Source of the DNA: Chaetorhynchus papuensis
Lineage: Eukaryota > Chordata > Aves > Passeriformes > Rhipiduridae
Length of the DNA stretch: 64,000 bases
Direction of reading: 5' to 3'
Assembly (NCBI GenBank): GCA_013396525.1
Contig: VWYX01000384.1
Span: 248,001 to 312,000, forward strand
The notes beneath the pieces were generated by a model. The model had not been told where the DNA came from. It made no database searches and saw nothing but the letters and a program-made list of their open reading frames with translations. Position numbers and translations under genes: made by a program. Below are positions 1 to 12,991 of this stretch, piece by piece. Each line of letters opens with the position of its first letter. Within the stretch, counting starts at the first letter, position 1.

Positions 1-2344
1 TGAAACAGATAAAGTGTCAGCTGGAAACAACATGGAGAGTGGAAATAAGAGACTAGGGACAGAAAGGAGACCATGGAGTAAGTCTGAAAAAAAAAAAGCC
101 CTCAGTGGGAAAAATGATCAGGAGTGCATGTCTAAGCTTGGTGGATATTTTATGAAGTAGAAGAAACAAAATGCTTGTTCAAATTGCTTGTACATACAGC
201 TAAATAACTTGAGCTGAGTATGCAGATCTGTGAAACAACCTGTAAAAGCCGGATCAGAAAATGCTGGCAATTTTTCAGATGTGTGGAGGCACGATAGGAA
301 AAAGCACTGTAAATTCAGACCCTGAATCAGATATTCCAAAAGCTACAAAATTTGGAAACAGCAGTCCACTTTATACCCCAAACAACTACTAATTTTCTGA
401 TGCTGCTGCTTTCACAAAAGAAACACACATCAGTATATTGATGGCTACTGGGGAGCCAACAGGTGTTAAGAGCCAGAGTTATGACCCTATTTTTTCCTAT
501 CCTTTAGTCCATATGTTTTACTCCTAAGTAAGTACATTCCTCATTTTTGCAGGGCGTTAGGAATGCAGGCAATGTCTGATTAGGGTCTTTTATGCAGAGA
601 AATTTCTATAAAGTAAAATAGATAAAGCATTGACCAAACCCCAGTCCAATTATTTCCCTGTTCCAACCCATTCTGCAGCATCTTTTACAGATATATTTCA
701 GAAAAGAAATTATCTCAGAAGTACTAGTAGGGGAATTTTCTGAGATTTCTCCCTCTGCACTAAAAATCCCAAATCCTTCAAAAGATAGCAGTTCCCAGAG
801 TATCTTGCAAAAACTGTCAAGATAACTACTTTTCATTTCTAATTGCTAATACAGAAACTTTATCTTGCTAAAAGTCAGTGGAAAAACACTTCAAAAATAT
901 ATGAAAAAGTACCTTTTGTTGCAGCATTGTAACCTGTATTTAAAAAAAATATTACTTTATGAGCAACTTTTGAAGCAGTGGTAGTTTTTATGCTTTGTAG
1001 ACTGGAAAAATGTTCAAATCTTGAAAATATGACCAAAAAAATCTTGAATTACTCCTTTAAAAATGAATAATATTGGAAAAACAGACCCAAAGTAGAAATG
1101 CTTTTGGAGCACAACTCTGTTTTATGAAATGTATGTGTCTATAAATTGAAAAATACTCTTTGCTTGAACCTAGTCAGGAATTTCTTAGTAATCCATCTTG
1201 GTGAGGTTCCTACCCAGCTTTTAGGGTGTCATGTCAACTTCTGCAACTCTGGCTATATTTCTGTGGACTTCAGTAAAAACTTCTGACATTTTCTTTATTT
1301 TTGTAGAAGCTTAAGGAAGGAGTGTATATTATGGTGTTTTTGTAAATGTTTCAGGGAAGCGTTCCTGCATCAGGAAGGACTGGGAGGTGGCAGGAGGGAT
1401 CTTTGTCACCATTCCATGTAAGAAGCAGGAATCATGCCCAGATATTACTGCTGTAGGTTATTTAGGATAAACACCTTGTGATGTGAGCTGCATATTCCCA
1501 CAGCCTCTGGTGAGAATTAACTTTGATGTTTACAGCATGACCCGTTTTCCCCTGGCTTTTTAGTGTATCAAGGAGCTTGTCAGCATCACCAGCTGGCTCT
1601 GCCATAACCAGCTGTCCCTTCTCCTCGAGCTCTCATACAATGCAGTGATGCTAACACAGGGTGAGGCAGAGTAAGCACTATGTGGAGAAATGCAGAACAT
1701 GTTAAAAAAAGAATAATTTTGGCACACGTAAAAATAGAGCATTGAAAGAGATGTGACAAAGCCATGTTCTGAGTTCTTCTCAAATATCTCTCTAGGAAAT
1801 TTCTCATACATTCATATAATATTATTAATCATTATATTAATCAATAACAAACTTCCATTTTAATATTTCAGAATTTTATAAAAGTTCTGTTCATACATTA
1901 TGTACAAAAGCATGACATCTTTTTTCTTTCCTTTTCCTTTTTTTTTTTTTCATTTTTTTTTTTTTTACTTAATTGGAATAAGACCCATGAAAGAAGTTCA
2001 GAATGAAAAGCCAGACAGGTGAAATGTTCAACTGTGTGGTGATTTAGGACATACATTTTAAAATAAAATTAAATTCATTTAAAAGCTTGGGCTGCCTACT
2101 TGTAATTTCTAGTTTAATGGATGTATCAGGCTCTGAGGGATCTGCTTGCAAAGCCCAAAGATTTAGTGTGACTGTTTTGTGAAGTGTCAGAGGAGTCCTG
2201 GTGCCTTCCCAGCTCCAAGCACACTCCCAAGGTGTTAGAGGTATTTGCAATTTCTCAAGAAGCCACCTTTGCTCAGGGTTCATGAGCTGGAATATTTATT
2301 TTCCCTTTACAAGTGAGGCACAAAAATTATACCCCAAACAACTC
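1..2344. other. Unique AT-rich DNA, no gene seen
   Basis: No open frame here exceeds about 83 codons, and none has a recognisable product. I saw no CR1 tail, tRNA or convincing splice-bounded exon. Short overlapping ORFs on the minus strand around 1560-1811 occupy different frames of the same DNA and look like chance. The only structured piece is the T-rich tract listed separately. Confidence 0.6.
1921..1966. repeat. T-rich low-complexity tract
   Basis: About 46 bases are nearly all T, with a few C interruptions and one CA in the middle. Read on the minus strand it is an A-rich tract. No retrotransposon body is recognisable on either side, so it is called simple low-complexity sequence rather than a poly(A) tail. 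Confidence 0.8.
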
Positions 2345-3071
2345 AGAGAATCACAGAATAGTGTGGGTTGGAAGGGACCTGTAAGATCTTTTAGTTCAAC
2401 ACCCCACCATGTGCAGGGATGCCACACACTTGATCAATGTGCTCAAAGCCTAATCAAACTGGCCTTGAACACTTCCAGGGATACACATCCACAAGCTCTC
2501 TGGGCAACCTGTTCCAGTGTTTCACCACCCTCACAGTAAAGCGTTTCCTCCTGATACCTAATCTAAACCTACCCTCTTTCAGTCTAAAGCCATTTCCCCC
2601 TTGTGCTGTCAGCACAAGCCCTTGTCCACTGTCCCTCTCCAGCTCTTGTTGCCCCTTTAGGTACCAGAAGGTGCTGTAAGGTCTTCACAAAGCCATTTCT
2701 TCTCCAGGCTGAACAATTCCAATTCTCTCAGCCTGTCTCCATAGGAGAGGTGCTCCAGCCCTCTGAGCACCTTCATGTCCCTCCTCTGGACTCAGTCCAG
2801 AAGATCCATGTTCTTCTTATGGTGAGGGTTCCAGAGCTGGACTCAGCACTCCAGGTAGGGTCACAAGAACAGAGTACAGGGGAAGAATCCCTTCCCTCGG
2901 CCTGCTGGCCACCCTTCTTGTGTGCAGCCCAGGATACAGTTGGCTTTCTGGGTCACAAGCAGATATTTTTGGGTCATGCTGAGCTTCTCATCAACAAACA
3001 TCCCCAAATCTCACTCTCAATCCATTCTCCCAGCCTGTATTTGTGCTTGGGATTGCCCTGACTCGTGTTCT
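2345..3071 (-). mobile_element. CR1 LINE, 5'-truncated, minus strand
   Basis: The plus strand starts with the reverse complement of the CR1 3' tail (GAATCACAGAATAG) followed by GGTTGGAAGGGACCT, the strongly conserved end of avian CR1. The match then runs through the antisense 3' UTR (for example TTCCAGTGTTTCACCACCCT near 2513) to about GGGATTGCCCTGACTCG near 3050-3066. The element therefore lies on the minus strand with its 3' end at about 2345, and is cut off at its 5' side near 3071. That is the usual form, because CR1 copies are made by target-primed reverse transcription that often stops early. It lacks the reverse transcriptase and endonuclease regions and is not mobile. The plus-strand ORFs of 112 and 152 codons over this interval are antisense readings of the repeat, not genes. 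Its fairly intact sequence suggests moderate age. Confidence 0.95.
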
Positions 3072-4120
3072 TCCTGCTCTCCTTTCCAGTGATAATTCTC
3101 TGCAAGGGCAGCCAAACACCTTGAGAAAATCAAACATTTAGGGATCAGAAATCCATGCATGTTTTGTAGGGCTTGAAGGGACGCTTAGCTGTGAAGGTCA
3201 AAGAGTGGTGAACACTTCAAAGTAAACTGCAGGGAGTTCCTGGCTGGATTTTGTTCTTTTCTTCTGTGTCTCTGCAGAAAAATATCATGTTGCCAAAGGC
3301 TTACAATGAAAGGATGGGCACTTTTATATTGCTGTAGTTGAAACAGCACTGGCTGTATCATGATGGATCACATATACTTTTTGGAGTCAGTTCTTCAGAT
3401 GCAACAGCTTAATTAAATTTTAAGCATTATTGATTCAGTTTACAAAGCCTCCCCTGTTCTAGCACCACTGAATCTTGAACTGCTGCACTCTGCAGCAGCA
3501 AAAAGAAAATAATATAAAAAGGAGAAAATAAATGGTTATTAAAAATGAAAGCATTTGGCTGGAAGATGCAGTATGCAGACCTTAATTACTGCAAGATCTG
3601 TAATACTCTTTCTTCTACAGAATAGAAATCTAAAACAACTCAGAGAGATTTTCAGGGCAGGTTCTCACACTGTGCAAATGAGGGTAGCAGTGTCCTCAGT
3701 GGTGCTAACTCACTGTGGAGGGCAGGAACTGCCTTGGTCTGTGTAAAGGTCTTTGATGAATAAAAGGCAAACCAGCTCTTCGCTGGTTGTAGGTATGATG
3801 AGGTTGACAGAGCAAGCCTTTCTTTTATTTTTTTTTCCTTCCTGGTTCAATGCTGGCTTTTTCTAGACTGTATATCAGCTTTAGTGTTGGTTTAAGACAA
3901 ACAAGGAACCCTACAAGAATAGCAAGATTAAATTGAATAATCTGGGCTCAATCTGAAAAAGACAAGACTGACAAATACAGTTATCAGTACACACAATTTG
4001 TACTAAAATACTCAGTGATTCATTGTTTTCCACAGTCCTTGGGATAGAATAAGAAGTTTTATGAAAAATATGCCAATTTAAGATGAATGTTATACAATAA
4101 CAATCCCAATATGCGTGAAA
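3072..4120. other. Unique DNA, nothing recognised
   Basis: AT-rich sequence with short chance ORFs only. A few bases near 3168-3182 (GGGCTTGAAGGGAC) resemble the CR1 tail region, but the similarity does not extend and no tail repeat is present, so no element is called. Confidence 0.5.
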
Positions 4121-4259
4121 CACTGGAAAAGGCTTGAGGAGCTGCTTTAATGAAGGTTTTCAAGGACGGTTGAGATACAGGGTGCTACATATATTTTGGT
4201 GCTGCTTCAGTGCAGGTTGTAAGAGGATCCCTTAAAGCCCAGCTCTATGATTCTAGATT
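4121..4259 (+). mobile_element. Probable CR1 3' end fragment, plus strand, diverged
   Basis: The segment ends in CTCTATGATTCTAG (about 4243-4256), a good match to the CR1 tail. It is preceded by text that aligns loosely with the end of the CR1 3' UTR, including a weak counterpart of the conserved GGTCCCTTCCAACC block (GGATCCCTTAAAGCCC near 4226). The upstream part is too diverged to place the 5' limit confidently. An old, truncated copy is the most likely reading; chance similarity is not excluded. Confidence 0.45.
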
Positions 4260-4469
4260 TATTAGTTATTCAGAACAGTCTTTGTCTTCCAGCATGTTTG
4301 TGTGCCTGCAGATAGAAGATGCATTGTCTGGGTAGTTTAAGCTTGTAAAAGGACTTTTTTTTCCTGCTTTTTTTTTATTTTTTTGTTAAGAAACTTCCTG
4401 TACTTGATGTTTGCCTTGCTAATGGCTGTAAAAATTGCCTGAAGATTTGGCATGAAGCTTGCTTTTATT

Positions 4470-4493
4470 TATATATATATATATATATATATA
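4470..4493. repeat. (TA)12 microsatellite
   Basis: An uninterrupted run of TA dinucleotides, followed by CACATG. Likely polymorphic in length between individuals. Confidence 0.95.
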
Positions 4494-7434
4494 CACATGA
4501 TTTACACAACTAAATAACTGCAGAAAAATCCCTATAGCAATGGGAGCATTATTGTATCAAAACATTGGCTATTTTTTATAGTATATTATCACTACATCAG
4601 TTGTTCCTTTATTACCCAAACAAAGGCTGCAGCACTCATTTGGATTCTGTATTAAAATACTCTTTGTTAGTGACTGTGGTCTTTTCTCTCCTCCTTTCCC
4701 CACAGGCACTCTCTTCTGCCAGATACACGATCTGAGAAAGACAACTCTGAAAGAAAATAAAAATCTTGCAGGACTGCTTTCAATTGCCACTTTAGAAAAA
4801 GCAAGAATACTTCTTGAAATATTATTATTAATATTAATGGCAATATTTTAAACTGAAATATTTTGTGGGAGAAAGAAACATTTTCCAAGGCAGGTTTTTT
4901 GGGTTTTTTTAGCAGCATAAAAACTTTTTGAAAAATATGTTAATGGAGAAAAGTCTACATTACCAGAGCTGTGACAGTACATAATGATGCATTCATTTAA
5001 AAATATAGAACCCTATTGATGTATAGATACTCTCAGTGGCAATGGGGAGATGTACACAGCAAGAACAGCTATATATTTATGCAGGAGAGGACATAACCTC
5101 CCTGAGGAAAGGAAATTCAGACTATGTCTGTGCTGCCAGGGAGCTGCAGGCTTGAGCTCACATTCCCATCCAAACCCTTAATTGCCTGTATAGCTGGCAA
5201 GCAGCAGCTTTGCCCAAAGTGGAGACAGGCTCACACCTGCTGCACAGGTAGCACGGGTCAGATTGCTCTTACAGAGTGGAAAATATCCTTTCATAGAGAG
5301 ATGAGTTTTGGACAAAATCTGACCGGGGGTAACCCACAGCTTGTGCCTTCAGGCCTAAATGGGAAGTGAAAAGGTTATTATGGGTAAAATGGAAATGTAT
5401 ATCCAGCGTGCATTTGGGATTCCTCGGCATTAACCTATACCCCCTACAAATTTAACACCCCTTCCTCACATGCCATAGCAGCAGCTGTCATTTCCCACAC
5501 ATTTTCTCCATTAGCTTTCCCTAAGTACATGGCTGGCAGCCCACCCTGCACCTCACTTGGCCTTGCTGCTTTCTGAGCACTGTTTTTTCTATAGATTCAC
5601 CAGTAGTACGCTATCTTTGCTTCACCCAGGCTGTGTACATGTGCGTTCAAACCTGCTCCACACCCCAAGCCACAGGCTGACAGGGCCTAGTGACAGTGTC
5701 TGTACTGTGAAGCAATCTCTCATTTTGAAAACAGATTTCAGTCTTGCAGCTTCCCCACCTTGACCCTTCTTTGGAAGGAAACCCATCCTCAACTTCAGGG
5801 AACTGTGTGATCTTGGGAACGAGGCCATAGAGAGCATCTGGGAGATGAGAAGCAGCTTTGCTGTTCAAGAAGGCCCCATGCTGGTACAGCCACGAGTGAC
5901 AGCTACTTCCCCACACAGCTGTGCCAATGTCCCTTTCATCCGGCTCACACGTCCTTTGAGCACTTGAGCCTGGCTCTAACGAGCAGCCAGGGCTGTGCAG
6001 GCTGGTGCCAGGCTGGGCTGGTTTTGTGAGGGCAGAATGTCCTCCTGGAGATGAATGGGACCCCCGGACTGTGCAGTTTTTGCAGAAGAAAGTGCTACAA
6101 TCACATTCCCTTCATCCTCCCCTTCCCCTTCATTTGAAGTTCTAATTAGAGCTTAGAAGCTAGGCCTTTTTAAATCAAGCCAATTGCTCGATTCTCTTCC
6201 TAAGGAAGGAAACTCCTTTGCTTTTTACTTGTTCCAATGCTGCCCCTTCCCAGCTCCTGCCACCGGACGCTTGCTGGTTGCAGTCCCATTTCGTGACCAC
6301 CACACAGCCTTACGCTGCCAACACAGAAATCCATGTTGCTGCCAGTCTGTGGGAAGGACAGAAAGAGCTTCTTCCTCACCATAGTTTCTTCCTTCACCTT
6401 GTTGGGTGCAGAAAAACACTTTCCCTCAGAGAATGTCACCATGTAGATGGGGGGCAGAGAGACAATTTGGGCATCCCTTAGGTTGCTACGATTAATTCTC
6501 AGAGACAGAAGTATTTTCACATCTAATGATTATGCATCTGCTATCCCAAACTCCCCTGAGCTATGCCAGCCCAGCGTAGGTGCAGGCAGTGCCACTGCTG
6601 TTTTGCAGAAGCACCTCACAAATCTCAAGAGAAGTAGAAAAATGGATGATTTACCTCCTTTCACCCATACTCTTGAGGGCGAGGAGGATTGCTCCTGCCT
6701 GACAAAGCACCCACCCTGTGACCATAGGGCTGACACCCAGCTCAAACAAATCAGGGGCGTTGAAAGGACTGTGTAATTTTACTTCCCAAACTGAGCTTTT
6801 CTTTTAGTCTAAGCCTAAAAGCTGACTGCAGGGATTGCCTCTTCCTTCTGGACCTGTGCAATCAGGGAAGCTTGGCCTGAGCCTGAATCAAGTAAATTGT
6901 TTTTTATTGTTTAGATGCCTTTCTCAGATACATTTCCAAGCCTTGAAATACACCTGTCTCATCTTATCTGCATCAAGAATTAGACTGAGACCTTCCTGCT
7001 CCATTTGATTGTACAATAGATTGAGAATTCTCCTCAGAGGGAATGGGGATGGGTGGCATTTTAAATGCCCACTCAGACACCAGAAGAGTAGCATTAATAA
7101 CCACTAGAGCAAAAAAATGTAGGAATATATTTAAATTAATTTCCTGCATGCTAAACACAATGTTTGTTTGAAAGAGGAGAGCTACATAGAGATGATTTTC
7201 AGAAGATAAATTCAATTGAAAACAAAATATCTAATAGATCACTGTTGATTTTAATTAAGTTTTGTGTCAAAAATTCCAAAACAAAGTGTTAAAAATTTTC
7301 TTTCACTTTCTAAAATATATTTGAAATATCTCTTTTTTTAATGAGATAAAATGCATTTATAATTTTAGTTTTCATTTAATATTATTTTGAATATTATTTT
7401 ATAATGTTGGTTTTTTATATAATATTTATAACAT
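4494..7434. other. Unique DNA, no supported gene
   Basis: The part from about 5.1 to 6.8 kb is less AT-rich than its surroundings and has overlapping ORFs of 60-109 codons on both strands in several frames. No frame shows a domain, and ORFs on opposite strands over the same bases cannot all be real. I found no acceptor-donor pair bracketing a frame here, and no CpG-rich promoter-like block. From about 7.2 kb the sequence becomes very AT-rich. Confidence 0.5.
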
Positions 7435-7486
7435 TTATATGATATTAAAACAATACTCCATTATATGATATTAAAACAATACTCCA
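7435..7486. repeat. Exact 26-bp tandem duplication
   Basis: A 26-base unit beginning TTATATGATATTAAAAC and ending ATACTCCA occurs at 7435-7460 and immediately again at 7461-7486 with no differences. The lack of divergence suggests a recent replication-slippage event in an AT-rich setting. Confidence 0.95.
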
Positions 7487-10400
7487 TAGTACGTATTTAC
7501 TGAAATGAAAGGTTTGTCCTTTATATAATTGAGATTTTTCAGTTTGTCAGACTAAAATCCTTGGTTATTATTAAAAGAAATTTTTATGTGGTTTTGGATG
7601 GAAAACGTTTAGCTTTGATCTTTTCAAAAGAAATAATGGTAGGTTTTCTGCACTGGTTTATAATGATCTTCTATTTGTCTGCCCGTTGATCCAGGAAGGT
7701 AAATTTGTAATAATGCAGTTCTATGCTTCATGAGGCTTTGAAAGTTTTTATCTGGCTCATGATGCCCTGGAGACTTCTGCAGCGCATTGCTGAAGCACAG
7801 CACCTGTGAAACTTTCTGGGGGAGGACTGCCAGTCCACCTGGGGAGATGTCACACGTGGAGCTCTCTGTGCCACTGCTCGAGCAGGCTGAAACTGCTCTA
7901 TCCATACCCTCATTTACAGTTTTAACCATAATAATTAATAACAACATTAGAGTTAAGATAATGATACATATGAAGAGCTGTGCAGCTGTTTGTGTCAGAC
8001 TAATACACAGTTAAGGTCTTGCTCAGGGTCCATTTCTGAGCATACACCCTGCACAGCCTTTAAGCAGATTTTATGCATCATTTTATTTGTGCTAAGCTTC
8101 CTTTTATATGTACTGTCTCTGCAGTTGCCTTTTCTCTGAGCTCCAAACTTTAAAAACTAAAGTAAACCATGTCCTCATTTGAATAAAACTTCATAAAGAG
8201 TACTTGCAAGATATTGAAAATTCCAGTTAATTAAAAAGTGATTACATTTAATCATAGACAGACTTTCAGCATACTGGGAACTATTTCATTTCACCAAGCT
8301 AAACATCTGTGACTAAAAGGATTACTGACAGAGAAAAACATTCTTCCTAAATTAAAGGTGCACTGGCATGAAAATCTCTTTTGTCCATGTAGTTTTTAAG
8401 ACAATACGTGGTTGATTTCATAGTTAGGAACAGTATAGGATATTGATACCAGACAACACCAATTAGAAGATTAATAGCCTTGAAAGGTGAACTGTGGGCA
8501 TTATCTGTTTGTTACAGCAGTACTGATGGTCTTCATGCACAGTTATTCACTCATAAGCATCCATAATCCCTGCTATTTTCATTAAAAATGTATATCCCAG
8601 TGCAGTAGATATGACCTTTACTGTAAATTGGTTTACTCTTCAGTGAGCAATAACCCTCAGTCTTCACTAAAACAGATTTGGGTGCTGCAGTTTCTGGATT
8701 TTTCTACCCATTTCACTCTACCCACTGCTGCTATTCCTGCCCCACATCTCTCCTGATCCCACAGCCTCTCTTTCCCACGTCTCCAATAAACCATCACAGA
8801 TTGGTAGAGCTGCAGCTCCACAACCTCACTGCAACACCCTTGAATCCATAGAGTTGCCTTTGGCTGCACTGCAATCTTCCACCAAGGTTTATTTACTTCC
8901 ACTGTGGGCTGTGCCTTCCTTTTAATGTTGGCTTAACTCATGAAAGAGGCACCGTTTGGGAACCTCTTTGCTTTACAATCACACAACTGCTTCGTAGAGA
9001 AATCTTGTACATGATCACGTAGTGATGTTGCTGCTTTATCACTCAGGGCATGATAAAACTTTTAAATTCTTTTTTAGTCTAAATTTGAATCTATAATGAA
9101 AAAAAAATCCCTAAAGCTCTGCATCAGAAGTCACATAACTTTTTTTTTCTTTAGCATTATTAAGTTAAAAAAAAAAAAGAAAACTGTAATTTCAAGATGT
9201 CATTTTAAAAGTGTTATTTTGTTCTGATTTTAATGAAATTGAATGTTAACAACAAAAAAAGATATGTGATATAGCTAATATATTAAAGGAGCATTATTTT
9301 ACACTTTCAGAACTGTAATTTCATAGTTAAAGTAACCTTAATGATAATTCCTTGGTTTCAATGACATTACATTTTCAAATGGCAAATATTTTTTTCTGCA
9401 AATTCAACTAGTTTTTCATTTATAGCACTATCCTTTGAACATGTTCTTTAGTGAATTTTTAATATGTAAAATTGCTTAGTAAAAACAGAATTCATATTAT
9501 AAGTAGAAAAACTATTGAATGGTTCTGTTAAAAAACAAAAGTGAAAATATGGAAAGTGAAGTTATGAAAATATGTATAGGAAGCAAGTTTCTATAAAATA
9601 TAAGCCACTGACTTTAAAGACCTATTTCTGATTAACTGAGCTGAAATAATTGACTGTGTCCATATTTTTAGATTATTCCAATGAAGTTAACTGAATTTGT
9701 TTAACATGCATGCTTTAAGTAATGTTTTGGAATAAATGAGGTTAGTGGTGGCAACTGTTGAATTTAATGTTCCAAAGACAGTAAGCTGAGACTGTGATTT
9801 TTCTAATGCTTCTATATATTGTCACTGGAGACAGATAAGTGCTTACTCTATATGCATCAGCATAGGATCATCAAGGCAGCGCTTATGAATCACCAGCTCA
9901 GTCATGAAAAAGACTGCATTTCATATGATGTGGCTTGATTCTATATGATATGCATAATATAACTTTTGCATTTTTACTTGTGTTTGTGTTGTATATTGTA
10001 GCTGTCACTGGTGCATCCCCTTCCATCACCAAGGATTACATAAACATTTACATCAGAAAACAAACCCTGTGTGCACACAGAACCCAGCAGGATGAGCCTC
10101 TGGTCCCAGTGCCTTCACAAACAGGAACATTCTAAATAATAGTACAAAGTCACAGTTTCCACTTTAAAAGCAATAAAAAGGAGAGAGAAAATAGTAATGA
10201 TTACTTGGTATACAGTGGAAAGCACAGTTTACTTTCCATTTGTCTGATATTCATATTGCCTGTAATTCCCTCTTTGCCCTGACCAATCAACACTGAATCT
10301 CTCTCTTGATAAACACATAATACAGAATTCGTGGGCAACAAACATGTTGTGAATAAAATGAGAGCACCTCACAGTGCTCCAAAATAGTGTTTCATCTCTA

Positions 10401-12488
10401 CGTACTGATCACTTCCTACACCATGAACCTCTTAATCTTGGATACTACAGCAAAAGTTAAAGGTATCTATAAAGAGCATAGACACTTATAGACATCAAGG
10501 TGATGAAGAAATATTCTGTGACAGTGCAGTTAGAAATCATGAGGTGTGTAAAGACAATGACAATCATTAAAAATGCTTCGTTAGTCCAGATGAACATCAG
10601 AAAGCATGGGTCACTTTGTTTAAGAGATGAAAGAAGTGATCAAAGTAGCGATCAAAGAGATAAGAGAGAATTCTTTATTCTAGGAAGACTCTTTGAAAAG
10701 ATGTAGGCCAAGCAGTAAGTGGATCTCAGGCATCTTGACACACAGTAGGTGAAAACACCTTTGCCATTCTTGACAAGACAAAGCTGTACCCTGGAATAAC
10801 GTCGTTGCTTTCCATAGCAGTGACAACGGCAGATTTATGAGAGAGAGAAAACAACAACTCTGCTCACCTCCAGATTTGTTACGTGGAGACCCAGAGCTCA
10901 CCTGACCCAGGCTGTGTTTGTCATTTGGCAAACAGATGCTGCCAACTTGACGTGAAGCAGTGGCCATCAAGTGCCTGAGAACTGCTGTTGGGTATGTCTT
11001 ACCGTTTTCAAAGCTGCTTCAAAAAGAAGGAAGGCTACAAAATATACCAGGTATTCAAGAGCATAGAAGCATTTAAAGACTGTCAAGCACTGCAGCACCC
11101 GCTGGCTCAGCCTCCAGAAGTGCACATCAAGGACACTGCAGCAACAAACAGCCCTTCTGAAAACATTTCAGGAGTCAGGACAAGGTGTATAAATGTGCAG
11201 GGGTCAAAAGTGTAGCAGAACACCTTAGTTCAATAGAGATTCAGCAGTGCTATTCTTATCACAATTATATCTTCACACCACTTAGCAGACTTAGCAGTGC
11301 CTGCAGGCTGAGGCTGACAGCAACCCTGCTTGACACAGGAGTTCATCCCATTACCTTGAAAAGCCCAGACTAAGTAAATTCAAGTTTGTCACATGGTTTG
11401 GTCAGGACACATGATCCTGGTTGGCTCGAAGGTCAAAGTAAAGAGGTTACATGGTAAGACAAGATTTAAAGAACAGTATGATGGAAGTTGACTGCAGTTG
11501 TCACCTGAGTGGAGGCTTGGAAGCTGTTGGAGGATGGACTCCTTGCAGTCAAGATGCCACTGGAGAACCACAGGTGCAATTTCAAAGAGATGGAACTGTG
11601 TTAGGAAATTATGTACTGCTAAAACCAAAAGGTTTCAATGAAGTTCCCAGCAGAAAGGAGAAACGTGCCTGCTAACATGGTCTGTGTCAGGCACTACCTT
11701 AGGTTGTGAGCGATCTCATTCCCTCTGTGCTTCCTGCTGTGCCTCACTGAGGGTTCACCTTCCCCTGCTGCCTGCTGAGGCCACACGCCAAACCCTATCA
11801 GAAAATGGACTTCTTCCAAAGAGCTGCTTTGAAAGCTGGAAATATACTATGTGAAAGGTGGAAGAGCTTGGTTCATCCTGAATCATGTACCAAAAGGAGA
11901 AAATAAATAGGTGTTTTGTCACCTGAAGTGTTAATTCTATGTAAAGCAAGATTTCTACAGTTCAGGAAAGTAATGCTGGGCCACCTGTAATGAAAGCAGA
12001 ATACACCAGCATAGTGCCACTGTGAAGTATGCACAGGAACTTGTGTCAGGGACTGTTGATATAGTTGTCTTTTAAGAAAAACATTTTCTAAGGGATCCAC
12101 TGGAACATCTGTGTGGCTGCAAGGCTGTTAGTGTGAACTACCTTCCACTGGTATGGCGTATTCCCTTCCCATCTTAAATAACTAGGGTTTTTAGTTGTAG
12201 ATGCAATGCATGAGGGGAAAATTAGATCTTTCTGCTTCCAAGAGTAGGTCAGTCACTACTCGTGTTTACTAGGATTGCCCTCATAATTTTTTTTTTTTAA
12301 TTACTATTAGCTTGTTTTGTTAACTCGCCCGACTTTGAGGGTTGAAAAAGCACTGTGATTAATTTGCCTGCACTGCATATCCCTGAGATGATCCTTCAGG
12401 TGAGACCTGAGACACATTGCCAGGTGCATTTGGGAAAGGTGGCTTTGTCCATGATTGATTTGTACCTTGAACAGGAGAATCTAAGTTT
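7487..12488. other. Unique AT-rich DNA, nothing recognised
   Basis: Five kilobases without a recognisable repeat or gene. ORFs are 60-107 codons, scattered over both strands, without domains. Homopolymer A/T runs occur near 9110-9180. The 10.5-11.7 kb part is slightly richer in GC and carries several short ORFs of 62-96 codons on both strands, again with no recognisable product or paired splice sites. Confidence 0.5.
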
Positions 12489-12522
12489 CCTAAACATAGT
12501 AAATGCCTAAACATAATAAATA
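12489..12522. repeat. Imperfect 17-bp tandem duplication
   Basis: CCTAAACATAGTAAATG at 12489-12505 is followed directly by CCTAAACATAATAAATA at 12506-12522, with two differences. Small local duplication. Confidence 0.8.
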
Positions 12523-12954
12523 CATCAAGATGAGAGCATTAATTTTCCAACTTATTTATTTCCTAAAAATTAGAAACTCATCTTTCCAAATTAGTATGTA
12601 TATATGCATAGCAAGTTTATTTAAAATAAGATGTAATTTGCATGAGCTTTCCATAATTTTTGCAAAACAATGTTAATTATCCTTTTTAATGATCCAGAGC
12701 ATCCCAAATTTTTATTTTTCACAGTTTTCCATCTTTGTAATTCCAGCCCTAATTTCCATTAACATAACTGTATTGCAAAAGAGTGACTTCAAAACAAACT
12801 CATAGTACAAGTGTCTTGAAAACGAGGAGGAATGTATAACTAGCATGTCATTTTGTCTTGAGGAGTTTTTTTTCTCTAATAACAAAGAATTCTTTCCAAA
12901 AGGAGGCACCTTGATCAGAGATTTGAGAATCTTGTGTGTTGTTGTGTGCATAGT

Positions 12955-12991
12955 TTTATATATAAATATATATATGTTATAGTATATATAC
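12955..12991. repeat. AT-rich interrupted TA microsatellite
   Basis: A run of alternating T and A with interruptions (ATATATATATATG, then TATATATAC). It generates tyrosine/isoleucine-rich chance ORFs on the minus strand. Confidence 0.8.

Noticed and set aside
2201..3061. Plus-strand ORFs of 112, 80 and 152 codons
   Set aside because: They lie mostly over the antisense strand of a CR1 3' UTR, and their translations are readings of the repeat.
3168..3200. Extra CR1 tail near GGGCTTGAAGGGAC
   Set aside because: Similarity is limited to about 14 bases, with no tail repeat or UTR continuation.
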